Shown here: piece by piece, positions 1 to 7,469 of the stretch
Numbering within the stretch: position 1 is the first letter of the stretch
Layout: each line of letters begins with the position of its first letter
Source of the DNA: Sva-07 sp038321235
GTDB lineage: Bacteria; Actinomycetota; Acidimicrobiia; Acidimicrobiales; Ilumatobacteraceae
Assembly (NCBI GenBank): GCA_038321235.1
Contig: JBBQEU010000055.1
Location: 1-21,576, forward strand
Reading direction: 5' to 3'
DNA length: 21,576 bases
Made by a program: the position numbers and the translations under genes
The notes under the pieces: generated by a model
Seen by the model: only the letters and a program-made list of their open reading frames with translations
Told to the model about the DNA's origin: nothing
Databases searched by the model: none

Positions 1-333
1 GACCTCGTCCAACGACTGGTCGGATGACCGTGCGTGCACCGCGGCCACGATGTCGAGACGGCCATGTAGCTCGAAGACCTCGTCGATCAGTTCGCCGGGA
101 ACTGCAGGGTCCTCCAAGTCGTGGTCGCCGACCTCGAATGACAGTGGGCCGAGCGGCTGCTCGCCCCATGGCATCTCCGCGTCGTGCGGCGACCATCCAG
201 TGGCCACCACCGTGGCGCCGAGGTCGTGGAGCCGTTGGGCGACGGCCACCGCGATGCCGACCGGGCGAGACACGCCAGTGACCAGCGCAACCCGCCCATC
301 GAGTCGGCGACGATCGGGGAGCGGAGGTGCCAT
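1..333 (-). CDS. SDR family oxidoreductase, partial (3' end beyond window)
   Basis: This gene reads leftward from an ATG at 333 and is open to the window edge, giving 111 N-terminal codons. Residues 14-26 form the first Rossmann strand and dinucleotide loop (VALVTGVSRPVG). The classical TGxxxGIG is stretched and has Pro where many relatives have Arg. A second acidic/basic turn follows around residues 45-60 (TGWSPHDAEMPWG). Residues 93-106 (LDIVAAVHARSSDQ) stand where the NNAG motif lies in classical SDRs. This fits a divergent short-chain dehydrogenase/reductase, an NAD(P)-dependent cytosolic oxidoreductase often annotated as a 3-ketoacyl-ACP reductase homologue. The catalytic Tyr-x-x-x-Lys lies outside the window, so activity and substrate cannot be judged. 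It is divergent from the lipoprotein gene at 412. Confidence 0.8.
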   Translation of the reverse strand, partial: MAPPLPDRRRLDGRVALVTGVSRPVGIAVAVAQRLHDLGATVVATGWSPHDAEMPWGEQPLGPLSFEVGDHDLEDPAVPGELIDEVFELHGRLDIVAAVHARSSDQSLDEV

Positions 334-339
334 GGGTGG

Positions 340-345
340 ATCATC
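340..345 (-). promoter_or_regulatory. possible -10 box of the SDR gene
   Basis: GATGAT read on the minus strand lies six bases before the ATG at 333. It matches the NANNNT spacing seen at other leaderless starts in the window but lacks the first T, so support is weak. Confidence 0.25.
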
Positions 346-400
346 TCACCTCTCCGGCTCCCGTCGCGCCCCATTGCCGTCTGCGCTCCGCCTGGGGTGC

Positions 401-406
401 GAAACT
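401..406 (+). promoter_or_regulatory. possible -10 box of the lipoprotein gene
   Basis: GAAACT lies five bases before the ATG at 412. It keeps A2 and T6 of the TANNNT pattern only, so this is a weak candidate for a leaderless promoter. Confidence 0.2.
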
Positions 407-411
407 GCCGC

Positions 412-948
412 ATGCGGAGAGCTCGTCCTTTCACATTCACCATGATCGCGACAGCGCTGGTCTTCGCCGCCTGCAGCGGGAGTGCGGCCGACTCCGGGGA
501 GGTCGTCATCGAGAAGAAACTCGCCGAAGAGATCGGCCTCGGAGATCTCGATGCCACGTGCAACGAGCCCGACGGTCTGGAGAAGGGCGAGACCTTCACG
601 TGCACCGCGACCACGACGGATGATCAGACCATCGAGTTCCTCGGAACGATGACCACTGACGACGAGTTCGAAGTCGTGACGACCAACCTGCTGCTCGCGT
701 CCGACGTGGAAGCGATACGCGCCGAGGGTGCCAGTGTGCTGTCCGACGAGATCGGGGTGACGATCGTTGCCGAGGACATCGAGTGCGCCGCGGGGAGCAT
801 CGTGCTCGATGACGTCGGCGACTTCATGTGTTCGATCACCGACACCGGCACCGGTGACGTGTACGACCTGACCGTCAGCACCGGTGGCCTCGAACCCGGG
901 GTCGGCGTCCGCGAGCTGTCGTTCCAGGTCGGCGACGCTCCACGCTGA
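412..948 (+). CDS. secreted lipoprotein with two DUF4333-like repeats
   Basis: This is a 178-residue protein. A short basic N-terminus (MRRARPF) is followed by a hydrophobic stretch and the lipobox-like FAAC, giving Cys21 as the likely lipidated residue after signal peptidase II cleavage. The mature part is acidic and appears to hold two copies of a small domain. Each copy carries two cysteines about 15 residues apart (Cys50/Cys64 and Cys125/Cys140), followed by a Thr-rich strand region. The spacing and the 'KGETFTCTA' context resemble the actinobacterial DUF4333 fold, whose function is unknown. The ATG at 412 was preferred over an in-frame ATG at 184 because only the later start gives a signal peptide and avoids overlap with the divergent SDR gene. 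It converges with the GH65 gene, 16 bases apart. Confidence 0.75.
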   Translation: MRRARPFTFTMIATALVFAACSGSAADSGEVVIEKKLAEEIGLGDLDATCNEPDGLEKGETFTCTATTTDDQTIEFLGTMTTDDEFEVVTTNLLLASDVEAIRAEGASVLSDEIGVTIVAEDIECAAGSIVLDDVGDFMCSITDTGTGDVYDLTVSTGGLEPGVGVRELSFQVGDAPR

Positions 949-964
949 GCGGCCAGTCGGCGTG

Positions 965-3334
965 TCAGCGCCCGATGCGCAGCGACTCGTCGGCTGTCAC
1001 CAGAACGACCTCGTCGCCGCTACGCACGGGAACGCCGGTGCCGGCCAGCACCGTGAGCGTCAGACCGTCTGGGTCGAGATCGACACGTATGGTCGTTCCG
1101 TGGCGTCGGAGCTGGAAGTTCACGCCATCCCACGACCTCGGCAGCCGCGGGGAGAACTCGAGGTGATTGCCCTGTTCGACCATGCCGGCGAATCCGTTCA
1201 CGATGCCGGCCCACACCCCACCGGCATTGGCGACGTGGACGCCGTCGGCGGTATTTCCGTGCGAGTCGCACAGGTCGAGATACAACGCTCGGGTGAAGTA
1301 CTCCAGCGCGAGTTCGTCGTAGCCGACCTCGGCCGCGACGACGGCTTGAACGCACGATGACAGCGACGAGTCGCCGGTGGTGATCGGATCGTAGAAGTCG
1401 AAGTTGCGGCGCTTCTGCTCGACGGAGAATCGTTCGGATCGCAGGAACATCGCCAGCACGACGTCGGCCTGCTTCAGTACCTGGTGCCGATAGATCACGA
1501 GGGGGTGGTAGTTGAGCAGCAGCGGGAAGTTCTCCGGTGGTGTCGACTCCCAGTCCCACGGTTCGAGTTCGAGGAACTCGGAGTCCTGTGGGTTGATGCC
1601 GAGTTCATCGTCGAATGGGACGAACATGGCGTCCGCGGCGGCGTCCCAGTCGTCGAGTTCGCGGAGTTCGAGGTCGGTGACCCGGCACAGCGCGGCGAAC
1701 GCCTCGGGGTTCCATCCGGCGAGGAACCGCACGGTGCGTGCGGCGTAGCGCAGGTTGAACCTCGCCATCACGTTCGTGTAGAAGTTGTCGTTGACGACGG
1801 TCGTGTACTCGTCGGGCCCGGTGACGCGATGGACGTGGAACGTGCGATCGCCGTTCTGGGAGTAGAAGCCGAGGTCGAGCCACAGCCGTGCGGTCTCGAC
1901 GAGGATCTCGGAGCCCTCGTGTGAGAGGAAGTCGATGTCGCCCGACGCCTCGAGGTAGCGCCGTAGGGCCAGCACGACGGCAGCGTTGATGTGGTACTGG
2001 GCGGTACCAGCGGCGTAGTAGGCGGACGCCTCCTCGCCGTTGATGGTCCGCCACGGAAACAGGGCGCCGACCTGACTCATCTCGCGTGCGCGTTGGCGGG
2101 CGGCGTCGAGCATCTGCCATCGGAAACGCACGACCTTCCTCGCCGCCTCGGGCATCGTGTACGCGAGGAACGGGGCGACATACACCTCGGTGTCCCAGAA
2201 GTAATGGCCGTCGTAGCCGCCGCCGGTGACTCCCTTGGCGGCGATGCCCTGCTCCTGCGTTCGCGCCGACGCCTGGGCGAGCTGGAATAGGTTCCAGCGC
2301 AGCGCCTGCTGAGCACGTTCGTCGCCGCGCAGCTCGATGTCGGAACTCGCCCAGAATTCGTCGAGCCACTGGCGTTGGTCGACGACGATCTGTTCGATGC
2401 CGTCGGCCTCGGCGCGGTGGAGCGTACGCGAACAGCGGTCGGCGAGTTCTTCGGCTGGTACCCCGTTCGACGAGTGGTACGACACGAGCTTGGTGATCTT
2501 GATCGGGTCGCCCGGTGTGGCGCGCACGGTGAACACCGTCTTGGCGAGGTCGGCGCCGACTTCGGTCGTCACCTCGACCTGGCACGACGTGTCGATGTGG
2601 TGCCGGGTGCCGCAGGCGAGCGTCATCTCGCTGTTCGCACACCGGTACCCCAGCACGGTCTCGTTGCCGTCCTCGCGCTGCAGTCGAGGCTCGAGTACCC
2701 GGTGGCCGAACTTACGCGACCGGCGCGGGTCCATTCCCTCGCCGAGTGCGGCCGCCTTCACGTGGTACTCGTCCTCGCCGTCTTGTCGGTTGAGCAGCTG
2801 CGACGAGACGACCACAGGCGCGGCAGCGTCGAGCAGGGTGATCTCGAATGTCATCACCGCGAGATGACGGTGCACGAAGCTGACCATCCGCTGCGACGAC
2901 ACCCTCACCCGCTTGCCGGCCGGGGTGCGCCAGATCATGTCGCGAGTGAGGACCCCGTTGCGGAAATCGACGGCACGTTCGTAGCTGTCGAGGTCGGCGG
3001 CGGCGAGCAGCAGTGGCTCGTCGTCGACGTACAGCTTCATCAGCTTGGCGTCGGGCACGTTGACGATGGTCTGGCCGGTTTTGGCGAAGCCGAACGCGTC
3101 TTCGGCGTGCAGGATCGGCCACGTCTCGTGGAACCCGTTCAGGTACGTGCCGTGACTGTGGGCCTCGCGGCCTTCCTCCGGATTGGCCCGCATGCCGAGA
3201 TAGCCGTTGCCGAGCGCGAACAACGTCTCGGTGACACCGAGGTCGTCATTGGAGTACGAGCGCTCGACGAGTCGCCACGGTTCGACCGGAAATCGGTGTG
3301 CTGGCAGGCCGAGTGGTGGCGGAAGACGGTTCAT
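965..3334 (-). CDS. glycoside hydrolase family 65 protein (Rv3401-like disaccharide phosphorylase/hydrolase)
   Basis: This 789-residue protein is full length for GH65. The N-terminal beta-sandwich begins with ETLFALGNGYLGMR (residues 36-49), typical of the family. The (alpha/alpha)6 barrel carries KGVTGGGYDGHYFWDTE (about 367-383) and VTGPDEYTTVVNDNFY (about 504-519), in which Glu509 is the expected general acid. GH65 enzymes phosphorolyse maltose, trehalose, kojibiose or nigerose to beta-glucose-1-phosphate and a sugar; a few hydrolyse instead. No signal peptide is visible, so it acts in the cytosol. The ATG at 3334 overlaps the stop of the HAD gene by four bases (ATGA), with no clear ribosome site, indicating translational coupling. 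The pair would convert a disaccharide to glucose plus glucose-6-phosphate. In M. tuberculosis Rv3400-Rv3401 has the same arrangement. The exact disaccharide cannot be decided by eye. Confidence 0.92.
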   Translation of the reverse strand: MNRLPPPLGLPAHRFPVEPWRLVERSYSNDDLGVTETLFALGNGYLGMRANPEEGREAHSHGTYLNGFHETWPILHAEDAFGFAKTGQTIVNVPDAKLMKLYVDDEPLLLAAADLDSYERAVDFRNGVLTRDMIWRTPAGKRVRVSSQRMVSFVHRHLAVMTFEITLLDAAAPVVVSSQLLNRQDGEDEYHVKAAALGEGMDPRRSRKFGHRVLEPRLQREDGNETVLGYRCANSEMTLACGTRHHIDTSCQVEVTTEVGADLAKTVFTVRATPGDPIKITKLVSYHSSNGVPAEELADRCSRTLHRAEADGIEQIVVDQRQWLDEFWASSDIELRGDERAQQALRWNLFQLAQASARTQEQGIAAKGVTGGGYDGHYFWDTEVYVAPFLAYTMPEAARKVVRFRWQMLDAARQRAREMSQVGALFPWRTINGEEASAYYAAGTAQYHINAAVVLALRRYLEASGDIDFLSHEGSEILVETARLWLDLGFYSQNGDRTFHVHRVTGPDEYTTVVNDNFYTNVMARFNLRYAARTVRFLAGWNPEAFAALCRVTDLELRELDDWDAAADAMFVPFDDELGINPQDSEFLELEPWDWESTPPENFPLLLNYHPLVIYRHQVLKQADVVLAMFLRSERFSVEQKRRNFDFYDPITTGDSSLSSCVQAVVAAEVGYDELALEYFTRALYLDLCDSHGNTADGVHVANAGGVWAGIVNGFAGMVEQGNHLEFSPRLPRSWDGVNFQLRRHGTTIRVDLDPDGLTLTVLAGTGVPVRSGDEVVLVTADESLRIGR

Positions 3335-4041
3335 GCGAGCAGCTCGGCGAGGTCGGTGACGACGAAGGTGGCACCGTGGTCGAGCAGTGTCTCGGCACCG
3401 GCGCCCCGGTCGACGCCGATCACCACGGCAAAGCCACCTCCAGCACCTGCGGCCACGCCCGACACAGCGTCCTCGACCACGACGGCGTCGCTCGGATCGA
3501 CGCCGATCCGGCGTGCGGCGTAGAGGAACATGTCGGGCGCCGGCTTACCGGTGATGTGATCGGATGCAGCCACGACGCCATCGACGACCACGTCGAAACG
3601 CGTCCCGAGACCAGCTGCGTGGAGGACGTTGCGAGCGTTCTTCGACGACGACACGATCGCCGACGGAATGCCGGCATCGTCGAGCAGGTCGAGGGTGGCG
3701 AGCGACGCTGGATAGGGCGTGACGCCGTCGCGTTCGAGGATCGTGTTGAACAACTCGTTCTTGCGGTTGCCCATGGCGCACACGGTGTCGTCGCCCGGCG
3801 CATCGGAGGGGTCTCCGTCGGGCAAGTCGACGTTCCGAGAAGAGAGGAACGATCGCACCCCGTCGTATCGGGGCTTGCCGTCGATGTAGCGGAGGTAGTC
3901 GGCTCCGGTGTAGTCGAAGTCGGCGAAGAGTTCACCCCATGCGTGCTCGTGGATTTCCGCAGTCGGCGTGATCACTCCGTCGAGATCGAACAGCACACCG
4001 GCGTGGGCCAGCCAGTCGAAGTCCGCCGCGGTCGTCGTCAC
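3331..4041 (-). CDS. HAD-family beta-phosphoglucomutase-like hydrolase
   Basis: With the GTG at 4041 the product is 236 residues. HAD motif I is DLDGV (Asp19 nucleophile, Asp21 acid/base), followed by a helical cap with EIHEHAW (29-35). Motif II lies in VSSSKN (130-135), motif III at GKPAPD (165-170, Lys166) and motif IV at VEDAVSG (189-195, Glu190/Asp191). This is the beta-phosphoglucomutase subgroup. Such enzymes interconvert beta-glucose-1-phosphate and glucose-6-phosphate through a phospho-Asp, which fits the product of the coupled GH65 gene. The start is not certain. An in-frame ATG at 4134 would overlap the upstream ligase gene by about 80 bases and add a Ser/Thr-rich tail, so the GTG ten bases after that gene's stop is preferred. 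It could alternatively be a phosphatase of sugar phosphates. Confidence 0.87.
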   Translation of the reverse strand: MTTTAADFDWLAHAGVLFDLDGVITPTAEIHEHAWGELFADFDYTGADYLRYIDGKPRYDGVRSFLSSRNVDLPDGDPSDAPGDDTVCAMGNRKNELFNTILERDGVTPYPASLATLDLLDDAGIPSAIVSSSKNARNVLHAAGLGTRFDVVVDGVVAASDHITGKPAPDMFLYAARRIGVDPSDAVVVEDAVSGVAAGAGGGFAVVIGVDRGAGAETLLDHGATFVVTDLAELLA

Positions 4042-4051
4042 CGAATCCAGG

Positions 4052-5698
4052 TTAGACAGCGGCAATGTCCCCCGCGCCGATGGGTGGGGCTTCGATGGCG
4101 TCGGAGCGGAGGCGCTTGTAGTCGAGCTTGCCATTCGCCGCGCGCCCGATCGACGTCACGGCCACCACCTTTTTCGGCGCCTTGTATGCCGCGAGTCGCG
4201 ACTTCACGTGGGCGATCAACTCGGCTTCGTGGACGACGTCGCCGGCGTGCGGTTCGACGAGCGCGTGGATCGCCTCGCCCCACTTGTCGTCGGGGACTCC
4301 GACGACGGCCGCGTCGGCCACGGTCGGGTGCAGCTTGAGGCACTCTTCGACTTCTTCCGGGTACACCTTCTCGCCTCCGGTGTTGATGCACTGGCTGCCG
4401 CGTCCGAGCAGTGTGACCGTGCCGTCGGTCTCGACGGTGGCGTAGTCGCCGGGTATCGAGTAGCGCTCGCCGTCGATCACCACGAACGTCTGGGCAGATT
4501 TCGCCTCGTCCTTGTAGTACCCGATCGGGGTGCGGCCGGGCAGGGCGACTCGGCCGAGCTCGCCGGAACCCGGGACGACGTCGTGGCCCGCGTCGGTGAT
4601 CACCCGAGTGGTCGGCCCGAGTTCGAACTTGGCGGTCTCGCCGCTCGACTCGGAGGTGGTGGTGTTGGTGGCCATCCCGATCGCCTCGCTCGAGCCGAGG
4701 GAGTCGACCATGATCAGCCGTGGGTTGTGCCGCAGCAGACCCTGCTTGGTCTCCTTCGACCACATCACCCCGGACGACACGATCACCCGCAGGGTGGAGA
4801 TGTCCCAGCGATCGAGGTCGGTGTCGAGTGCTCGCAGTATCGGCTTGGCGAACGCGTCACCGACGATCGAGGTCGAGTTGATGCCGTAGTGCTGCACGGC
4901 GTCGAGGAACTCCTCTGCGCTGAAATGGCGGCCCTCCATCGTGGTGATCGAGCCGCCCACCATCAGGTTGCTGATCGCATTGAACAGCCCGGTGCCGTGC
5001 ATGAGTGGTGCGGCCGGCATGTTGCGGGGGCCGGCCCGCACGATTCGTTCGGCGACCGCGTCGAGGTCCTGCTCGGGCGGCATCCGCTTCTTGTTGTTGG
5101 CGTCGAGTACGCCGAACAGGTCGTCTTGGCGCCACATCACACCCTTGGGCATTCCGGTGGTTCCCCCGGTGTACAGCAGCATGAGGTGATCGCCGCTGCG
5201 ACCCCACGCACCTTCGATGTTGTCGTCGGTGCCGGCGGTGGCGGCGTCCTCGTACGGCGTCGCCCAGTCGGGGCACGGTCCGCTGGCGTCGTCGACCCAG
5301 AACCAGGTCTGCACCTTCGGGACCCGATCGCGGATGGCGTCGCATTGCTCGGCGAACGCGCCGTGGAACACGACGGCGGTGGCGTCGGCGTTGTCCCACA
5401 GGTAGACGAGTTCGTCGGCCGCGTAGCGGTAGTTGGTGTTGACCACGGCGAAGCCCGCCTTGAACGCTGCGAAGACCGATTCGAGGTACTCGGGGCTGTT
5501 GTAGAGGTACTGGGCGACCTTGTCCTGCTCGGCCGAGTCAGGTCGCAGCAGCGCCGCCGCCACGCCGTTCGCCCGCCGGTTGAATTCAGCCCACGTGTGG
5601 GTGCAGTCACCCTGCTGTTGGGCGAGCGCATCGGGGATCTGGGCCGCCACCGTCTCCCAGAGGTCAGCGAAGTTCCAGCCGGTATCCGTCGTTGTCAC
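4052..5698 (-). CDS. AMP-dependent acyl-CoA synthetase, FadD19-like
   Basis: This 548-residue member of the ANL superfamily activates a carboxylic acid as acyl-AMP and then acyl-CoA. The P-loop motif YTGGTTGMPKG is at 176-186, followed by the VMW found in the FadD19/FadD17-like subgroup. The hinge region with LGRGSQCINTGGEKVYP is at 431-447, and ANGKLDY at 521-527 supplies catalytic Lys524. Size and motif wording resemble M. tuberculosis FadD19, a steroid-side-chain CoA ligase, but substrate choice is an inference. The start is the GTG at 5698. It has a TACGTT box seven bases upstream and begins just ahead of the first conserved block, whereas the frame stays open to 6436 with low-complexity Arg/Pro sequence that overlaps the LLM gene. 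It is first in a run with the HAD and GH65 genes, with a ten-base gap. Confidence 0.9.
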   Translation of the reverse strand: MTTTDTGWNFADLWETVAAQIPDALAQQQGDCTHTWAEFNRRANGVAAALLRPDSAEQDKVAQYLYNSPEYLESVFAAFKAGFAVVNTNYRYAADELVYLWDNADATAVVFHGAFAEQCDAIRDRVPKVQTWFWVDDASGPCPDWATPYEDAATAGTDDNIEGAWGRSGDHLMLLYTGGTTGMPKGVMWRQDDLFGVLDANNKKRMPPEQDLDAVAERIVRAGPRNMPAAPLMHGTGLFNAISNLMVGGSITTMEGRHFSAEEFLDAVQHYGINSTSIVGDAFAKPILRALDTDLDRWDISTLRVIVSSGVMWSKETKQGLLRHNPRLIMVDSLGSSEAIGMATNTTTSESSGETAKFELGPTTRVITDAGHDVVPGSGELGRVALPGRTPIGYYKDEAKSAQTFVVIDGERYSIPGDYATVETDGTVTLLGRGSQCINTGGEKVYPEEVEECLKLHPTVADAAVVGVPDDKWGEAIHALVEPHAGDVVHEAELIAHVKSRLAAYKAPKKVVAVTSIGRAANGKLDYKRLRSDAIEAPPIGAGDIAAV

Positions 5699-5705
5699 AC
5701 CGTCG

Positions 5706-5711
5706 AACGTA
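5706..5711 (-). promoter_or_regulatory. -10 box (TACGTT), leaderless start of the FadD19-like gene
   Basis: TACGTT on the minus strand ends seven bases before the GTG at 5698, with no Shine-Dalgarno sequence between. The spacing matches a transcript starting at or next to the start codon. Confidence 0.5.
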
Positions 5712-6000
5712 GCCGCGAGGGAGAGTTTTGAATCGTTCGCCCGGCGGCCAGAGTTCCTGGTTCCTGAGTGCTCGGAGAGTGCGACAGAGGTCTCGGTGCG
5801 GGTGGACAGGCGCGACAGGCCACCGCTGGCGAGCACGAGCACGTCAGCCGACTCGTTCGAGCGAGCGGTCGCGGATGCGTCGAGCGATCCCCTCGGTGCG
5901 AGATTGCGCTCGCGGGCTTGGTTCCCCGGCCTCGGCGACGAGTTCGAGGTGTCGGGCTGTCTCGTCGAGGGCGCGTCGGGGCACCCTCCGCAGCCCGATC
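5712..6000. other. ~300-base intergenic stretch with one possible 46-codon ORF
   Basis: Between the FadD19-like start and the LLM stop I see no recognisable gene. One minus-strand frame, from a GTG at 5984 to a TGA at 5844, reads as 46 codons (VPRRALDETARHL... ending DRSLERVG). It has amphipathic helical character and fairly coding-like third positions. It matches no family I know and its GTG has no well-spaced ribosome site, so it may be a decayed gene end or a chance open frame. No tRNA or clear terminator was found here. Confidence 0.35.
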
Positions 6001-6804
6001 TCAGGCGGGTGGGCCCAGGCGCAGGCGGTCGTACGCGGCAGTGACGGGCGAGTGTTCGGCCATTGCATCCCACATCGACTCGATCCACCAGGTGGCACCG
6101 GCATCGGCGTAGGCGGCGGACGAATGCTCGGACATCGTGCCCTCCACGACGATGTCGACGTGGTCGCCCGGCCGGCCGGCGTCGAGCTGCGACCGAAGTT
6201 CGGCCACCTCGTCGAGATGGGGTTGGCGGGCGCCACCATCTCCGTCGAGGACCTGTGGGATCACCCCATCCCAGCTCGTTGCGCGCGCCATCGACTTCGG
6301 ATGGCCGATCGCTCCGACACACCAGATCGGCACCCGTGGCTGCTGAACCGTATGACCGATCGTGGGGAACTCGGTCGGTGTGATCGTGTAGTGGGCGCCG
6401 TTGTAGGCGAACGGTTGGCCACCCCATAGGCCGCACATGATGTCGAGCGTCTCGTCCATCAGTTCGGCTCGCGTGCGGCGGTCACACTCTTCGCCGAACG
6501 CGTCGAATCCCGAATCGATCGCTCCGAGTCCGACCGAGAGCGTCACCCGGCCGGCCGAGATCCGATCGACGGTGGCCACCTGGCTGGCGAGTTCCCACGG
6601 GCGCCGACGCGACGGCGGGGTCAGCAACGTGCCGAGTCGGATCTTCGAGGTGCGCACCGCGGCGAGACCGAGCGAGATCCACGCATCGACTCCCCACACC
6701 GGTTCCCACACGAACAGGCCGTCCCATCCGGCGTCTTCGGCCGCGGCAGCCAGGTCGCCGACATCCTCGGCGTCACCCCATGGGACCACGAAGCCGAACT
6801 TCAC
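6001..6804 (-). CDS. LLM-class flavin-dependent oxidoreductase
   Basis: This 267-residue luciferase-like monooxygenase-fold protein (PF00296 type) begins MKFGFVVPWG. It has AAAAEDAGWDGLFVWEP (20-36), IRLGTLLTPPSRRRPWELA (55-73), DRISAGRVTLSVGLG (80-94) and the closing WWIESMW motif typical of this actinobacterial subgroup. Such proteins are TIM-barrel oxidoreductases using F420 or FMN; many act on xenobiotics, ketones or lipid intermediates. The order of blocks is complete although the protein is shorter than the 300-350 residues common in the class. The start is a GTG at 6804 with TACGGT seven bases upstream. It is divergent from the DinB-like gene at 6873. Cofactor and substrate are not determined by sequence alone. 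Confidence 0.88.
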   Translation of the reverse strand: MKFGFVVPWGDAEDVGDLAAAAEDAGWDGLFVWEPVWGVDAWISLGLAAVRTSKIRLGTLLTPPSRRRPWELASQVATVDRISAGRVTLSVGLGAIDSGFDAFGEECDRRTRAELMDETLDIMCGLWGGQPFAYNGAHYTITPTEFPTIGHTVQQPRVPIWCVGAIGHPKSMARATSWDGVIPQVLDGDGGARQPHLDEVAELRSQLDAGRPGDHVDIVVEGTMSEHSSAAYADAGATWWIESMWDAMAEHSPVTAAYDRLRLGPPA

Positions 6805-6811
6805 GTCCTCG

Positions 6812-6817
6812 ACCGTA
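6812..6817 (-). promoter_or_regulatory. -10 box (TACGGT), leaderless start of the LLM gene
   Basis: TACGGT on the minus strand sits seven bases before the GTG at 6804, with no ribosome site between. This supports the GTG as the start. Confidence 0.5.
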
Positions 6818-6860
6818 GACCCTCACGGGAACTCGTGCACGCGGTCGGGCCGGGAGCGGT

Positions 6861-6866
6861 CAGAAT
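6861..6866 (+). promoter_or_regulatory. possible -10 box (CAGAAT) of the DinB-like gene
   Basis: CAGAAT lies six bases before the ATG at 6873. It keeps A2, A5 and T6 of the bacterial -10 consensus but lacks T1. Confidence 0.35.
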
Positions 6867-6872
6867 CCTGCG

Positions 6873-7424
6873 ATGAGCAACAGCATCGTGCCCGAGGACA
6901 AGGACTGGACCTGGGTGCTCGAGCGTCCCTGTCCCGAATGCGGGTTCGACTCCAGCAGGCTCGATCCCAGCGGCGTGGGCGAACTGATCCGAGCGAATGC
7001 CACGGCATGGTTCGAGCTGCTCGTTGGTGAGGTGCTCATTGGCGACGACACCTCGTTGCGAATCCGACCGGCCCCCGATCGTTGGTCGACGCTCGAGTAC
7101 GGCGCGCACGTACGTGACGTGTTCGAGTTGTTCCTGTGCCGACTCTCGCTCATGCTCGACACCGATGATCCCTTGTTCCCGAACTGGGACCAGGACGAAA
7201 CGGCTATCGCGTCCCAGTACCACCTCCAGAATCCGTCTCAGGTCGGAGAGGAACTACGCGTGGCTGCCGACGAACTGGCCGACGCGTTCGATGCCATCGA
7301 CGCTGAGGTGTGGCAGCGTCCCGGCCGCCGCTCGGACGGTGCGTCGTTCACCGTCGAGTCATTCGCCCGCTACCTGATCCACGATCCGGTCCACCACCTC
7401 TGGGATGTCACCAGCGTCGACTGA
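6873..7424 (+). CDS. DinB-superfamily (putative metal-dependent) protein
   Basis: This 183-residue, mostly helical protein starts at the ATG at 6873. After a short N-terminal segment with a CPEC pair (20-23), the DinB/MDMPI-like four-helix pattern appears. Helix 2 carries WSTLEYGAHVRDV (His79), and the last helix carries YLIHDPVHHLWDV (His170, His174). These three histidines match the usual metal-binding triad. Members are thiol-transferases, mycothiol-dependent isomerases or uncharacterised stress proteins. The family and metal site are reasonably clear, but the reaction is unknown. It stands alone on the plus strand, with the next gene 45 bases downstream and carrying its own promoter. Confidence 0.78.
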   Translation: MSNSIVPEDKDWTWVLERPCPECGFDSSRLDPSGVGELIRANATAWFELLVGEVLIGDDTSLRIRPAPDRWSTLEYGAHVRDVFELFLCRLSLMLDTDDPLFPNWDQDETAIASQYHLQNPSQVGEELRVAADELADAFDAIDAEVWQRPGRRSDGASFTVESFARYLIHDPVHHLWDVTSVD

Positions 7425-7456
7425 CCATCGACGAGCAGCCCATCGCCGACTGGGCC

Positions 7457-7462
7457 TACAGT
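7457..7462 (+). promoter_or_regulatory. -10 box (TACAGT), leaderless start of the acyl-CoA dehydrogenase-like gene
   Basis: TACAGT lies seven bases before the ATG at 7470 in the 45-base gap after the DinB-like gene. No Shine-Dalgarno sequence is present. Confidence 0.5.
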
Positions 7463-7469
7463 CGCTGCC

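Noticed and set aside
184..948. 254-residue version of the lipoprotein
   Set aside because: The longer start overlaps the SDR gene and hides the signal peptide and lipobox.
943..970. Hairpin between the lipoprotein and GH65 genes
   Set aside because: The six-base match CGCTGA/TCAGCG is mostly the two facing stop codons, with a 16-base loop and no T-tract, so it is not convincing as a terminator.
2375..3523. 382-codon plus-strand frame
   Set aside because: It is the mirror of the GH65 and HAD genes, with no domain and no start signal.
3968..5731. 587-codon plus-strand frame
   Set aside because: It is antisense to the FadD19-like gene with Val/Asp/Arg/Gly-rich composition and no motif, a usual shadow in GC-rich coding DNA.
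4052..6436. 794-residue version of the FadD19-like ligase
   Set aside because: The first 246 codons are Arg/Pro-rich, have no family match and overlap the LLM gene in another frame; the GTG at 5698 with a -10 box fits the known 548-residue length.
5844..6804. Frameshift joining the LLM gene to the small frame after it
   Set aside because: The LLM protein already ends with the family's usual closing segment (WWIESMW and a short tail), so no missing C-terminus needs explaining.
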